Shown in pieces: positions 1 through 7,994 of a stretch of DNA of 64,000 bases. Numbering within the stretch: position 1 is the stretch's first letter; each line of letters opens with the position of its first letter. The notes below the pieces were generated by a model. The model was given only the letters and a program-made list of their open reading frames with translations. It ran no database searches and was not told the origin of the DNA. Origin of the DNA: Pontiella desulfatans (GTDB lineage Bacteria; Verrucomicrobiota; Kiritimatiellia; Kiritimatiellales; Pontiellaceae); NCBI RefSeq assembly GCF_900890425.1, contig NZ_CAAHFG010000001.1, forward strand, positions 3,162,001 to 3,226,000, given 5' to 3'. The translations under genes and the position numbers were made by a program.

Positions 1-223
1 CTACGAACATTCCAAAATCCTGGAATATGGTTTTCACGTTGCCTTGCTGACGGAACTCCGTCAAAGCGTGCTTAATTATTCCTTTCCCCTGTGCTGCCAG
101 ACCCTCTATTGCTTCTAGTTCATCATCCTTTTCGTTGATACCGCTAGCGTCTACAAGATACGAACTAAGCAGAGAAGGAGTGAACGCATCCTTGCTACCT
201 GTTTTGTTCTCACCTGAATTCAT
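1..223 (-). CDS. Unknown protein, partial (N-terminal 74 residues)
   Basis: Reading leftward from an ATG at 223, an open frame begins MNSGENKTGSKDAFTP and stays open to the window edge. The start overlaps the last codons of the sigma-like gene by 14 bases, so the two are probably translationally coupled. The visible part is polar and acidic (for example NEKDDELEAIEG) with no recognisable motif or membrane segment. Its position directly behind a sigma-like gene would fit a regulator, anti-sigma factor or effector, but nothing in the sequence decides this. Confidence 0.6.
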   Translation of the reverse strand, partial: MNSGENKTGSKDAFTPSLLSSYLVDASGINEKDDELEAIEGLAAQGKGIIKHALTEFRQQGNVKTIFQDFGMFV

Positions 224-788
224 GGTTTTCTCCATTTTCGTTGTTGTCTAACTTTCTCCTAATTCGCTTCAAGATTCGGTTATAATTTCTATCATCCAAA
301 CTGAAGCTGTTCATTATGGCTTTTTTGCCTTTGCCACGAATCATTGATTCGAAGACATTCCAGGCGAGTTCATCGTCTGAAAAAAATAGTTTATGTGCAT
401 GATCAAAGGCGTCCTGCTCCCTAGCGCACTCGAATACTGGACTCGTATATGTTGCAATGCGTTCTTCACTAGCTTCTTTTTCTTCAAGTACCGTCGCTCC
501 TTGGGTCGATTTCAATCCTTTACCAGCCCACCTTCCGCCAATATTTCTGATTACCCACCAAAAATGCAACCTTAGTTCAATGCCCCGTTTCCATTTATGA
601 TCGCAATTTAAAGTCAACATAACGGCTTCATGCAAGATGTCATTTGCCGATCCATCTCGGGATTCTCGCAGATTAGCAACCTTCCACCTTCTTTTAGCCA
701 TTTTCATCAGATGCGCAGAATCTTCATCTGATATATTCTCTAAAAATCCGCTTATTTCTTCCTGAGTATAATATTCATTCGAGTCCAT
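210..788 (-). CDS. ECF-like sigma-70 family protein
   Basis: This 192-residue protein resembles small ECF sigma factors. A helical region around residues 48-85 (DILHEAVMLTL, then a WKRG/FWWVIRNI stretch) has the look of sigma region 2. The C-terminal 55 residues (AWNVFESMIRGKGKK through NRILKRIRRKLD) read like a region-4 helix-turn-helix with a basic end. It is transcribed away from the ubiquitin-like operon and shares the divergent control region 789-990. It may direct transcription of one or both flanking operons. The match is by pattern only; region 2 is weakly conserved. Confidence 0.6.
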   Translation of the reverse strand: MDSNEYYTQEEISGFLENISDEDSAHLMKMAKRRWKVANLRESRDGSANDILHEAVMLTLNCDHKWKRGIELRLHFWWVIRNIGGRWAGKGLKSTQGATVLEEKEASEERIATYTSPVFECAREQDAFDHAHKLFFSDDELAWNVFESMIRGKGKKAIMNSFSLDDRNYNRILKRIRRKLDNNENGENHEFR

Positions 789-990
789 TGTTCGTCACCC
801 TTTGTCATCTGGTTTGGAGCTCCCGTTCACATGTGTATGACAAGTTCAGCCAAATTGACGGACAAAAAAGTTCAATTTTCTTTTAGGCACGCATTTTTCA
901 AATTTGATGTCCGTTTTTTTCGCACTACCCGTCATACCGATTTGAAAGCTGCACATGGTGTGTAGCTAAGAAATTACAGGTGAAATTAGA
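789..990. promoter_or_regulatory. Divergent control region of sigma-like and Ubl genes
   Basis: A 202-base AT-rich spacer between divergent genes. It contains a 7-bp inverted repeat, ACGGACA at 858-864 and TGTCCGT at 908-914, each next to a run of A or T, which could be an operator pair. The Ubl gene has a plausible ribosome site AGGTGA seven bases before its ATG. I could not pick a confident -10/-35 pair. Confidence 0.4.
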
Positions 991-1299
991 ATGACAGAAA
1001 AACATAATGAAGCAGAAGTTGTAGAACTCGAGGTGTATGCCAAAGCCCGCAAGCCTGTACCAAAGGATTGCAAACTATTCCGTATCAGAATTGACCGGGA
1101 AAAATATCTCGTTCAGCAAGCAGCGCTTACTGGTGCGGAGTTGCTAAAGCTCGCCGACAAGAAACCGGATCAATACCGGATACTGTTTAAAAAATGCAAC
1201 GGTAAGACAGTTGAAGTCCCATTGGATACGCACTTCAGCTTCCTCGACCCCGGAATCGAACGCTTTATGACCCAAAAACGTACCGCTCAGGAGGGTTGA
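991..1299 (+). CDS. Ubiquitin-like modifier (multiubiquitin-domain family)
   Basis: This 102-residue protein matches the prokaryotic multiubiquitin (PF14452-type) pattern: FRIRIDREKYLV, then LTGAELLKLA, then YRILFKK and a C-terminal FSFLDPGIERFMTQ. That order is a single beta-grasp domain. The tail ends in a single glycine (QKRTAQEG), ready for activation without processing. It is the first gene of an operon with an E2, a JAB-E1 fusion and a DUF6527 protein, so it is presumably the conjugated modifier. It is shorter than multi-domain relatives, which carry two or more beta-grasp units. Confidence 0.85.
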   Translation: MTEKHNEAEVVELEVYAKARKPVPKDCKLFRIRIDREKYLVQQAALTGAELLKLADKKPDQYRILFKKCNGKTVEVPLDTHFSFLDPGIERFMTQKRTAQEG

Positions 1300-1302
1300 T
1301 CA

Positions 1303-1701
1303 ATGCGTCGCGACTTCACCCCCTATGACGAGGATCTTGCGTACCTAGAGAGCCTTGGGACACCCTGGGAAGCTGTGCGCGAAGGAAGCCGCCTCTGGTA
1401 TATTCTTCATGAATACCAGCCTCCTACGGGGTATATACCTGAAGCAGTTTCGGCAGCATTCATGCTGCCCCCGGCCTATCCTTCCACACAAATCGACATG
1501 GTTTATTTCCACCCACCCTTAAAGCGGGGCGATGGAAAAAATCCTGCCGCCCTTGCCAACCACAATCTCGATGGAAAGCAATGGCAACGCTGGTCACGGC
1601 ATCGCCCTGCCCCGGTGGATTGGAAAGACGGTGTCGATTTTCTAGGAACCCATGTGGCCTATATTGAAGGCGTCATCTCAGCCGAAGTCGAAGGAGCATA
1701 A
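1303..1701 (+). CDS. E2-like conjugating protein (prokaryotic E2 family E)
   Basis: A 132-residue protein starting three bases after the Ubl stop. It fits the prokaryotic E2 family E pattern: a hydrophobic core with PPTGYIP and AFMLPPAYPSTQIDMVYF, then DGKQWQRWSRHR, where the family usually has its active-site neighbourhood. The protein contains no cysteine at all, so a classical thioester is impossible. The serine in QRWSRH is the natural candidate nucleophile. The partner E1 also has serines where cysteine is expected, which supports an oxyester route. The family assignment is firm; the mechanism is inferred. Confidence 0.85.
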   Translation: MRRDFTPYDEDLAYLESLGTPWEAVREGSRLWYILHEYQPPTGYIPEAVSAAFMLPPAYPSTQIDMVYFHPPLKRGDGKNPAALANHNLDGKQWQRWSRHRPAPVDWKDGVDFLGTHVAYIEGVISAEVEGA

Positions 1702-1702
1702 A

Positions 1703-3088
1703 ATGCAGTACAAATTAAGAATAGCAGGCATTCATTATGCTGAATTAAGAGATGCGCTATATCCCGGCGACTGGAAAGAAGCAGGGGCTATCGCAGTTTG
1801 TGGCCGGCGTGGTTCAGAAGGATGCACCACCTTGCTCGTGCAGAAAATCCATGCAGTTCCATTTGGTGCGTATCAGTCCCGTGAACCCGACTATCTTGAG
1901 TGGGATACACAATGGATGATCGACGTTCTCAACCACGCTGAATCAGAGGATCTTTCCTTGATTAAATTCCATAGCCATCCAGGTGGCGGGTCTTTCTTTT
2001 CAGAACGGGATGATCTGACAGATATCGGCATTTTGAACGAATGGTCTATTTTGTATGACCGCGCCACGCCACACGGAAGTGTCATAATGCTGCCAGATGG
2101 CGAACTTTTTGGGCGAATGGGATATGCCGGTCATCAGTTTATCCCGATAGAATCAATAGCTGTTGCCGGCAATCAATTACATTATTGGCAGCCAACGGAT
2201 CAGGAGTGCGTCTTTAGCGATGCTGAGTCCCGAAACCTCCAGACCTTCGGTGCAGGAACCACCGCAATTCTGAAGCGACTTAAGGTTGGCGTGATCGGAT
2301 GCTCCGGCACTGGCAGTATAGTTGTCGAACAATTGGCGCGCCTGGGAGTCGGACATTTGGTTCTTGTGGATCCCGACATTGTCGAGAAAAAGAACCTAAA
2401 CCGAGTCCTTAACACGACCGAAGAGGACGCTGTTAACGAACGATCAAAGGTGGATGTATTAAGCGATGCGATTCAGAAAATGGGATTTGAAACGCAGGTT
2501 ACTCGCATTGCGACCAACCTGGTCGCACCAAAACCCATCCAAGAAATTGCGTCATGCGACGTGGTTTTTGGATGCGTGGATGGCGCAGAGGGTCGCCATA
2601 TCCTTAATCGGATTTCTTCATACTATGTGATTCCGTATTTTGATGTAGGAATTGATCTCCAGGCTAGCGAGCATGGAGGCATCTCCCAGGTTACAGGAGC
2701 CGTGCACTACATTCAGCCGGGAGGCTCAAGCCTGTTGAGCAGAGGTATCTACTCCCAGGAAGAGGTCGAAGCCGAAGCATTAAGAAGATCAGATCCTGAG
2801 CTCTACGCTAATCATCTGAAGCAAAACTATATTGCTGGCGTTAAAGAAGACAGCCCAGCCGTTCTGCCAATCAACATGCACTATGCCAGCCTGCTGGTGC
2901 TGGAGTTCCTTGCTAGAATCCACAAATACCGAATTACAGACGATGCCGAATTGGCAATACAGCAGTACAACCTTGAAGACGTTGATAATGTTTATCGGGC
3001 AGAAGACGGCTTACCTTGCGCTGCCCTGGCGAAGCGAGTCGGCCGAGGGGACACCACCCCGCTACTGGACATCATCGGATTGGAATGA
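1703..3088 (+). CDS. JAB deubiquitinase-E1 (ThiF) fusion protein
   Basis: The start at 1703 lies one base after the E2 stop (461 residues). Residues 1-150 form a JAB/JAMM metalloprotease with an intact H90-x-H92-x7-S100-x2-D103 motif. Residues 180-461 are an E1/ThiF adenylating domain: GCSGTG at 199-204, VDPD with D223, NLNR with R234, and GCVDG at 290-294. The usual catalytic-cysteine loop is PGGSSLLSR (339-347), which has serines only. One protein would therefore both activate the Ubl and remove or process it. It works with the upstream Ubl and E2 and the downstream DUF6527 protein. Confidence 0.9.
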   Translation: MQYKLRIAGIHYAELRDALYPGDWKEAGAIAVCGRRGSEGCTTLLVQKIHAVPFGAYQSREPDYLEWDTQWMIDVLNHAESEDLSLIKFHSHPGGGSFFSERDDLTDIGILNEWSILYDRATPHGSVIMLPDGELFGRMGYAGHQFIPIESIAVAGNQLHYWQPTDQECVFSDAESRNLQTFGAGTTAILKRLKVGVIGCSGTGSIVVEQLARLGVGHLVLVDPDIVEKKNLNRVLNTTEEDAVNERSKVDVLSDAIQKMGFETQVTRIATNLVAPKPIQEIASCDVVFGCVDGAEGRHILNRISSYYVIPYFDVGIDLQASEHGGISQVTGAVHYIQPGGSSLLSRGIYSQEEVEAEALRRSDPELYANHLKQNYIAGVKEDSPAVLPINMHYASLLVLEFLARIHKYRITDDAELAIQQYNLEDVDNVYRAEDGLPCAALAKRVGRGDTTPLLDIIGLE

Positions 3089-3089
3089 C

Positions 3090-3464
3090 ATGCCCCGATT
3101 TATCAAAAAAGCGTTTCTGTTTATTCGAAGGCGACGAAGGTTTCATAGAATCGAGCATGTAGAAGATCAACCATTCTCCCTTTTGCTAGACACCATATAC
3201 GTTGTAGGAAAACCATATCCATGGTCTTTGATGTTCAAATGTCCCTGTGGGTGTGGCGACCGTGTGGAGCTGAATATTCTCCAGGATTGTTGGCCATGCT
3301 GGCGTTATTCCGAACAGGAAACTGGATTGATGTCGATATATCCATCAGTATGGTTAATCCATGATTGCGGAGCACACTTTTCTGTCCACGGCAGCAGCAT
3401 TAAATGGCATTGGGGTGTGAACAGACATAGTTCTGGCTTTCAGCACTGCCAAGAGTCGGACTGA
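3090..3464 (+). CDS. DUF6527 family protein, last gene of ubiquitin-like operon
   Basis: A 124-residue protein starting at 3090, one base after the JAB-E1 stop. It has the DUF6527 look: a basic N-terminus (FIRRRRRFHRIEHV), LMFKCPCGCGDRVEL around residues 46-60, LMSIYPSVW, and HDCGAHFSVHGSSIKW near the C-terminus. The CPCGC and CGAHF cysteines could bind one zinc ion. The family is regularly found beside prokaryotic Ubl/E2/E1-JAB genes. A role as ligase-like adaptor or sensor is plausible but unproven. Confidence 0.75.
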   Translation: MPRFIKKAFLFIRRRRRFHRIEHVEDQPFSLLLDTIYVVGKPYPWSLMFKCPCGCGDRVELNILQDCWPCWRYSEQETGLMSIYPSVWLIHDCGAHFSVHGSSIKWHWGVNRHSSGFQHCQESD

Positions 3465-3680
3465 CCGCAGACCCTCTTTCTAATATTTTTTACTAGCCGG
3501 ACAAATCAGGACAGAGTTCGCACTCAACGCCTCCGTGCTGAATATTTGTCTTCGTGAAACAGTCCCCCATTCAGTAGTGGTTTTCCAGTGGAACTTGCCC
3601 CAGGTCTGACCTTGGCTGTTGAAATAGAATGAGAAAGCCGCTACCATCCGAGGCCAGTCAAATGCCGAGGGAGACATCAG

Positions 3681-3941
3681 ATGAACCTCAAAGATATAAA
3701 GCCGGAAGAGTTCGCCAGTGCTTTCGCGATGATGAATAATGAGCCTGAAAGGTTCCTGTACCTGCAGACTGAAGCGGTGGCCGAAGTCCCGCTGATTGAA
3801 TATTTCATGAAGGTTTACATGCACGACGTCGAGAGCAAGGCTCCCAAGCTCTCGGTTGAAACGGATAAATTAACACTTTCAATTCTGACGGCTTTGTACC
3901 TGCTGGAAAAGAATGCGGAAAACCCTGAAATCCAGGATTGA
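3681..3941 (+). CDS. Small acidic orphan protein
   Basis: An 86-residue, mostly helical, acidic protein (MNLKDIKPEEFASAF start, ILTALYLLEKNAENPEIQD end). The ATG is preceded by GAGGGAG at a suitable distance. I see no family. It stands alone, convergent with the HerA gene, and follows a 216-base spacer that holds a TTCCAGTGGAA motif at 3583-3593. A GC-rich inverted repeat at about 3962-3986 between it and the HerA gene could end transcription. Confidence 0.5.
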   Translation: MNLKDIKPEEFASAFAMMNNEPERFLYLQTEAVAEVPLIEYFMKVYMHDVESKAPKLSVETDKLTLSILTALYLLEKNAENPEIQD

Positions 3942-4044
3942 GTTTACTCAAGAAGCAAGAACGCCGCCTCGCGGGAGGGGCGGCGGGCGGGGTGATGGAA
4001 CAGCAGTTTGATAGAGGCGTCGGATCGCCGCACTGTTTCAAGAG

Positions 4045-6042
4045 CTAGAGGTTGTTGGGATCGGAAATGAACCGGAGGTTGTCGACGGATATATTCCGCG
4101 ACTTGAGATCGCGCAGGGTTTTGTGCTTTACGGATTCGGCGGTGCTGAAACTGATGATTTGATCAAAACCGAGTTCCAGCAGTTTCTGGATATTGTCGGC
4201 ACCCCGTGATCCGGTCTCGATTTCAACGGCCATGCGTTTCCCTTCCTTTTCGGCATGCAGGTCTATGCATTGGTTGTTGCCGATGGGCTTTTCCAGCTCA
4301 ACCGTCCAGCCCTCGCGGTCTAGCTTTCGGCGGATCTCGTTTTTCCAATAGTTATGGATGAGGCCGCCCTCTTTCCGCTTGGCCACCTCTACGTTGTTTC
4401 GTTTCATGGCGTCACGCATGTCCGGGGTAAAATCGAGCAGCACCACTTTTCCGGTTCGAGTTGGAATATCAACGGGATGGATAAGGCCCTTTAGAATAAG
4501 TCCCTGCTTGGCATGGTTGCCGCGTCTCCGGCTGATGGTCAACCGTGAATAGCGTTTTACGACTCCGTCAAACGGGTTTCGGTATATATCCTTCATGAGC
4601 TTTTTCTCCACTTCAGTAAGAGAGGTTCCAGGTTCGTTCTTTCCTATTCTATGAATATGGGGAACATCCTTGGTTGGGTTGGAATCCGCTTTATCCGGAG
4701 ATTCCCTTGAGGAATCCTTGGAATAGGTTCCGTATCGCTGAATGAGATGCGCGTCGGTGACGGAGCCCTTTTCGAGATCGACCTTGGGGATCTGAATCTC
4801 GAACGGGAAGATGAAGCGCGACTGGAGTTTTACGACGGCGTGGCCGATGGGCAGGAGTCCGAGCACCTCGCGGTGCTCCCGCGGGATACGCATCATTTCG
4901 GCAAGGGAATTGATGTCCTTGCTGTGCTTCATGTTGAGCGCGATGGTGCAGTAGGTATTACCGAGCGCCGGGACGGAAATCTGGCTGGGATGCTGGTCGA
5001 CCAGCACGATGGATTCGCCCATCTCCCTGATTTCACGCAGGAGGAGATCGATGACGGTTTCCTTGCCGGTGTTGGTGAGGATGTTGTGCGCCTCCTCAAC
5101 AATGACGCAGTGCTTGAAGGTTTCCCGGTCGGGTTCAAGCATCCGGCAGTGGTGGATCCAGACCATCAGCGTTTCTATAAGGAAGATCTTTTCGTTGTGC
5201 GCCAGTGAATTGAGTTCGAGGCAGACGTTTTTATCGAGCAGTTCCTGTATGCCGGATTGGGACTCGGTGTTGATGACGTCGGACACCTGTCCAAAGCAGA
5301 GGCTCTGAACGGCACGCATGGTGGAATCGAGCCACATGGCCTTCCGGCCTTTAACAGGCATCTTTTCGAGAAACTCCAGAACATCCTTCAAGGTCGGGAA
5401 CCGTTCAGGGTCGGCGGTGTAGCATCCGTATTTTGTGTAGACGGCATCGATGGCCTCCAGAAGAATGAACATGACCCCCTCCCCCAGAAAATACGCATGA
5501 CTGATAATCTCGATCAGTTTCTTGAGCCAGACCTTCAAGTCGGTGCCCGGCGGCGGGATCAGCGGATTGAAATGCAGCGGATGAACGGGTCGGCCAACGG
5601 TGTAGATTTCCAGTGGAACATCGTGCGCCAGCAGATCGCGGTAGTTCCGTTTCCAGTCGAAAATCAGGAAAGGCTTTTTGTGCCGTACCAGCTCTTTTAT
5701 GAGCAGGGCTACGGTGTTGGTTTTCCCCGCGCCGCTCCGGCCAAAAATCGCCATGTGCTGGATGAACTCGTCTTCGCAGATTCCAAAGGGATACAAGACC
5801 TGGTCGTGCGCCAGAACCTTTCCCAGCTCATACTGCCCGGCGGCATTCCCTTCCGGCGGAATATGGAGTCCGTTTTCAACGAGCGGGTTGACGCCGAATT
5901 TTCGTTCGAGCTGAAGCTCCACCAAGGCTTCGATATCGCGCTTGCCGGCGCTGTCGCTCAACTGGTGCTGGCGCCAGATTTTAAGCGCCTTGGATTTGCC
6001 GATATAGTCGGCCAGTTTCTTGAGCGATTCCTCAAAGATCAT
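4045..6042 (-). CDS. HerA/FtsK-type ATPase with winged-helix and nuclease-like tail
   Basis: A 665-residue ATPase. Walker A is GRSGAGKTN (101-109), Walker B is CVIVEEAH (312-319), and LVDQHPSQI (347-355) is a typical HerA-like sensor. After a low-complexity linker (440-470), residues 475-545 look like a winged helix (YRNPFDGVVKRYSRL, SRRRGNHAKQGLI). Residues 560-630 (IDLHAEKE, MAVEIETG) resemble PD-(D/E)xK-like modules. This layout is familiar to me from archaeal mobile-element and chromosomal HerA relatives. It probably pumps or processes element DNA. Its start overlaps the end of the upstream 185-residue gene by 11 bases, so they form one unit. Confidence 0.85.
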   Translation of the reverse strand: MIFEESLKKLADYIGKSKALKIWRQHQLSDSAGKRDIEALVELQLERKFGVNPLVENGLHIPPEGNAAGQYELGKVLAHDQVLYPFGICEDEFIQHMAIFGRSGAGKTNTVALLIKELVRHKKPFLIFDWKRNYRDLLAHDVPLEIYTVGRPVHPLHFNPLIPPPGTDLKVWLKKLIEIISHAYFLGEGVMFILLEAIDAVYTKYGCYTADPERFPTLKDVLEFLEKMPVKGRKAMWLDSTMRAVQSLCFGQVSDVINTESQSGIQELLDKNVCLELNSLAHNEKIFLIETLMVWIHHCRMLEPDRETFKHCVIVEEAHNILTNTGKETVIDLLLREIREMGESIVLVDQHPSQISVPALGNTYCTIALNMKHSKDINSLAEMMRIPREHREVLGLLPIGHAVVKLQSRFIFPFEIQIPKVDLEKGSVTDAHLIQRYGTYSKDSSRESPDKADSNPTKDVPHIHRIGKNEPGTSLTEVEKKLMKDIYRNPFDGVVKRYSRLTISRRRGNHAKQGLILKGLIHPVDIPTRTGKVVLLDFTPDMRDAMKRNNVEVAKRKEGGLIHNYWKNEIRRKLDREGWTVELEKPIGNNQCIDLHAEKEGKRMAVEIETGSRGADNIQKLLELGFDQIISFSTAESVKHKTLRDLKSRNISVDNLRFISDPNNL

Positions 6043-6589
6043 CGTTCAGCACCCTCTTAATCCTCCGCTCACCGGCATAGTCTGACCATGATTCGAATAT
6101 GTCGCCCAGCAACCGGTTGGTATCTCGCCAGCAGGCCACCTCTTCGGCATGCCTTTCCTTGGCCAGGGAATGAATCTGCTTTTCAAGCTCTGACTCGAAC
6201 CGGCTGTGAATGCCGTTATAGTTTGGCCAGTTCCGCAGCTCGGACAGGATGCCGTGAACCCGCAGCTGTTCGTATTCGGTGCTCTTTACAATGCCGTATG
6301 AAATCGCATGCCGTGCTTTGAGCTGCTTGACCAGTATATCGATGTGATCGCCATGCAGGTGCAGCCGGTCGGTCGCAAAATCCAGCGGCTCGACCTCGTA
6401 GGCGTTCCTGCTGTTGAAAATCTTCTCGGTCAGCTCGTCGGGATTCTTGAAGGGACTTTTGTCCGGCTTGATCTCCCGGATGATCTCGAAGGCGGGCTGC
6501 CCGGTTTCAACATGATAGTTGTATGCGTCCTGTTGGCGCTCCGCCTCGGCGTCATACAACGGTATTCCGTATTTGTCTTCAAATGCCAT
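6032..6589 (-). CDS. Unknown partner protein of HerA-type ATPase
   Basis: A 185-residue protein. The start at 6589 (MAFEDKYGIPLYDAE) is chosen because GGAG lies nine bases upstream; an upstream start at 6625 would fall inside the TATA-like box. The C-terminal half is rich in charged helices (RFESELEKQIHSLAKERHAEEV), suggesting coiled coil. No enzymatic motif is visible and it is not an obvious NurA nuclease. Its 3' end overlaps the ATPase start, so a complex with the ATPase is likely. An archaeal-like promoter box (6621-6639) precedes it. Confidence 0.65.
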   Translation of the reverse strand: MAFEDKYGIPLYDAEAERQQDAYNYHVETGQPAFEIIREIKPDKSPFKNPDELTEKIFNSRNAYEVEPLDFATDRLHLHGDHIDILVKQLKARHAISYGIVKSTEYEQLRVHGILSELRNWPNYNGIHSRFESELEKQIHSLAKERHAEEVACWRDTNRLLGDIFESWSDYAGERRIKRVLNDDL

Positions 6590-6620
6590 ATTACCACTCT
6601 CCGGTAGGAATAAATGGGTT

Positions 6621-6639
6621 GGCATTTATAAAGGTTTCG
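6621..6639 (-). promoter_or_regulatory. Archaeal-like BRE/TATA box before the HerA operon
   Basis: On the minus strand this reads CGAAACC-TTTATAAA-TGCC. A CGAAA stretch directly before TTTATAAA matches the archaeal BRE plus TATA pattern. There are 35 bases between the TATA box (6625-6632) and the ATG at 6589. The same CGAAACCTTTATA core with the same 35-base spacing precedes the gene at 13847-14074. Confidence 0.5.
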
Positions 6640-6743
6640 GTTCCGACGCAGATGTAGGCAAAAAAGACGCCCGGACAGCCGGGTTCGAGGTGACCATTCA
6701 CGTCGATAACCAGCTGGCCGGGCTTTGTCTGCTTGCCTGCCCC

Positions 6744-7028
6744 CTATCCGAAGCGATGACCGCCACCCAAGGAACCGCGCAGGGTTTGAAGCGCCTCGAT
6801 CGCATCATCCCACAGTCGAGTGCCATGCGTTCCCAGCACATGGGTCCGCGCCACAGCCTCGGCCACACGCCGGTCTCCGGATGAAAACAGAATGGAGTGG
6901 TTGCACCAGGGGCACTCCCATTCCCATTGATCCCCATAGGGGCTGGCCAGGCCTCCCTGCAAAACCATGCCGGAATCGGGATTCCGGCCGGCAATCGATG
7001 CAAAGAGGCGCTGTGACTCCATCCTCAT
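6744..7028 (-). CDS. Small zinc-knuckle protein (paralogue of 7995-8213)
   Basis: A 94-residue protein whose ATG overlaps the stop of the upstream gene in an ATGA arrangement, implying translational coupling. The core WECPWCNHSILFSS followed by HVLGTHG offers two cysteines and two histidines for one zinc. The same spacing occurs in the protein encoded at 7995-8213 (WHCPFCDHSLIYSE, then HVGRRHSG), so the two are paralogues within one cluster. A DNA- or RNA-binding role is a guess from the C2H2-like pattern. Confidence 0.65.
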   Translation of the reverse strand: MRMESQRLFASIAGRNPDSGMVLQGGLASPYGDQWEWECPWCNHSILFSSGDRRVAEAVARTHVLGTHGTRLWDDAIEALQTLRGSLGGGHRFG

Positions 7029-7285
7029 AAAGCATCACCTTCGTCCACCACTTCAAGGGACATGGTCTCGTACGCCTTGTTCAGCGCAAGAACCGCCTTC
7101 GGAACGTCCGCCATCCTGAGGGACGACGTACCCTTCCAGTCGCCACGCTTGTCCTTGTATCGCCGCTCAACCGTCACGTTGTGCAGCGTCTCTTCATTGC
7201 CGTCCCGACCGACGACCCGGTTCTCCCAGACAGCAACCTGGATACCGCCTGCCTTGAACTTTTTGATTGGTCTTTCGTTTGCCAT
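7025..7285 (-). CDS. Small conserved protein of archaeal-type mobile elements
   Basis: An 86-residue protein with the start at 7285, where GGAGG sits eight bases upstream. The pattern PIKKFKAGGIQVAVWEN, then VTVERRYKDKRGDWKGTSS and DVPKAVLALNKAYE, recalls small orphan proteins I associate with archaeal plasmids and integrated elements (from memory, unverified). A beta-rich first half and a helical end would suit a small nucleic-acid-binding fold. It is preceded by a 13-bp stem-loop leader (7315-7350) and followed by the coupled zinc-knuckle gene. Confidence 0.65.
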   Translation of the reverse strand: MANERPIKKFKAGGIQVAVWENRVVGRDGNEETLHNVTVERRYKDKRGDWKGTSSLRMADVPKAVLALNKAYETMSLEVVDEGDAL

Positions 7286-7350
7286 TTTATTTCCTCCGGT
7301 TGGTTGTGTCTTCTGCACAACCTGTCTTCACCTCGTGAGACAGGCTGTGC
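7286..7350 (-). promoter_or_regulatory. Stem-loop leader A
   Basis: On the minus-strand transcript, GCACAGCCTGTCT (7350-7338) pairs with AGACAGGTTGTGC (7327-7315) around a ten-base loop that contains GAGGTG. This gives a 13-bp stem with one G-U pair. It ends about 30 bases before the ATG at 7285. There is no T-run, so this is not a simple terminator. Related leaders precede three more genes of the cluster. Confidence 0.5.
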
Positions 7351-7361
7351 ACTCCAACCAA

Positions 7362-7913
7362 TTAGCGGCTTTTTCGCCGCTGCGGTTTCATCTGCACCGG
7401 GTAGATCAATATGCCCCCATCCAGCGCCTCCCAGTCCGGCTCCCTGCCAAGGAGGTTGATCTCAGCCAAGATCCGCCAGGAGGCGTTGGGGTCGCCGCTT
7501 CCGAACATGCCGATCATTTTCTGACCCTCCTCGATGAAAGATCCGAGCACCACCATCGTGTCGCCGTCGAAGGCATACACGTACTCAATGCCGCTGCCGG
7601 AGGCGTTCTTCTCGGTAACCCGCCAAGCGCTTTCGCTCCGGCCGCCGTGGCAGTAGCAACTTGGCGACCTAGACTCATCAGCGTCGCTCTGCCCGTCTTT
7701 GAACCGACATCCGACGATTGTGCTCCAACCCGCTCCATGTGCATCGATCAATGTCCGAAGCATAGCCTGCGTATCGCGTTGGAAGTCCTGGTTCCAGAGC
7801 TGGTAGAGCATGCGTCCCAGGCCGGACGGGTAGCTGTCCCAGTGATGGTAGACCCCCTCGAAACAAATCGGCGACCTGCTGGTCAATCGTGCAATACAAC
7901 CTCTTGTAGACAT
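7362..7913 (-). CDS. Conserved orphan protein of MSTRG...HWDSYPSGLG family
   Basis: A 183-residue protein starting MSTRGCIAR, then VYHHWDSYPSGLGRML. This N-terminal signature is shared by many phage and mobile-element hypothetical proteins that I recognise by pattern but cannot name. The end carries RREPDWEALDGG-like residues. A good ribosome site (GAGGTGGG) precedes the ATG. It belongs to the leftward small-gene cluster and has its own stem-loop leader. No catalytic motif is evident. Confidence 0.65.
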   Translation of the reverse strand: MSTRGCIARLTSRSPICFEGVYHHWDSYPSGLGRMLYQLWNQDFQRDTQAMLRTLIDAHGAGWSTIVGCRFKDGQSDADESRSPSCYCHGGRSESAWRVTEKNASGSGIEYVYAFDGDTMVVLGSFIEEGQKMIGMFGSGDPNASWRILAEINLLGREPDWEALDGGILIYPVQMKPQRRKSR

Positions 7914-7980
7914 TTTCCCACCTCATCAGCCACATCTCATGTGCGGCTTGTCTGCGAAGCAGGAAGACAAGCTGTGCGTG
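7914..7980 (-). promoter_or_regulatory. Stem-loop leader B
   Basis: On the minus strand GCTTGTCT (7972-7965) pairs with AGACAAGC (7953-7946) around an 11-base loop. The 20 bases at 7934-7953 are identical to 8235-8254 in leader C. Downstream of the hairpin a GAGGTG ribosome site precedes the ATG at 7913. Confidence 0.5.
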
Positions 7981-7994
7981 GGATGTACCACGGA

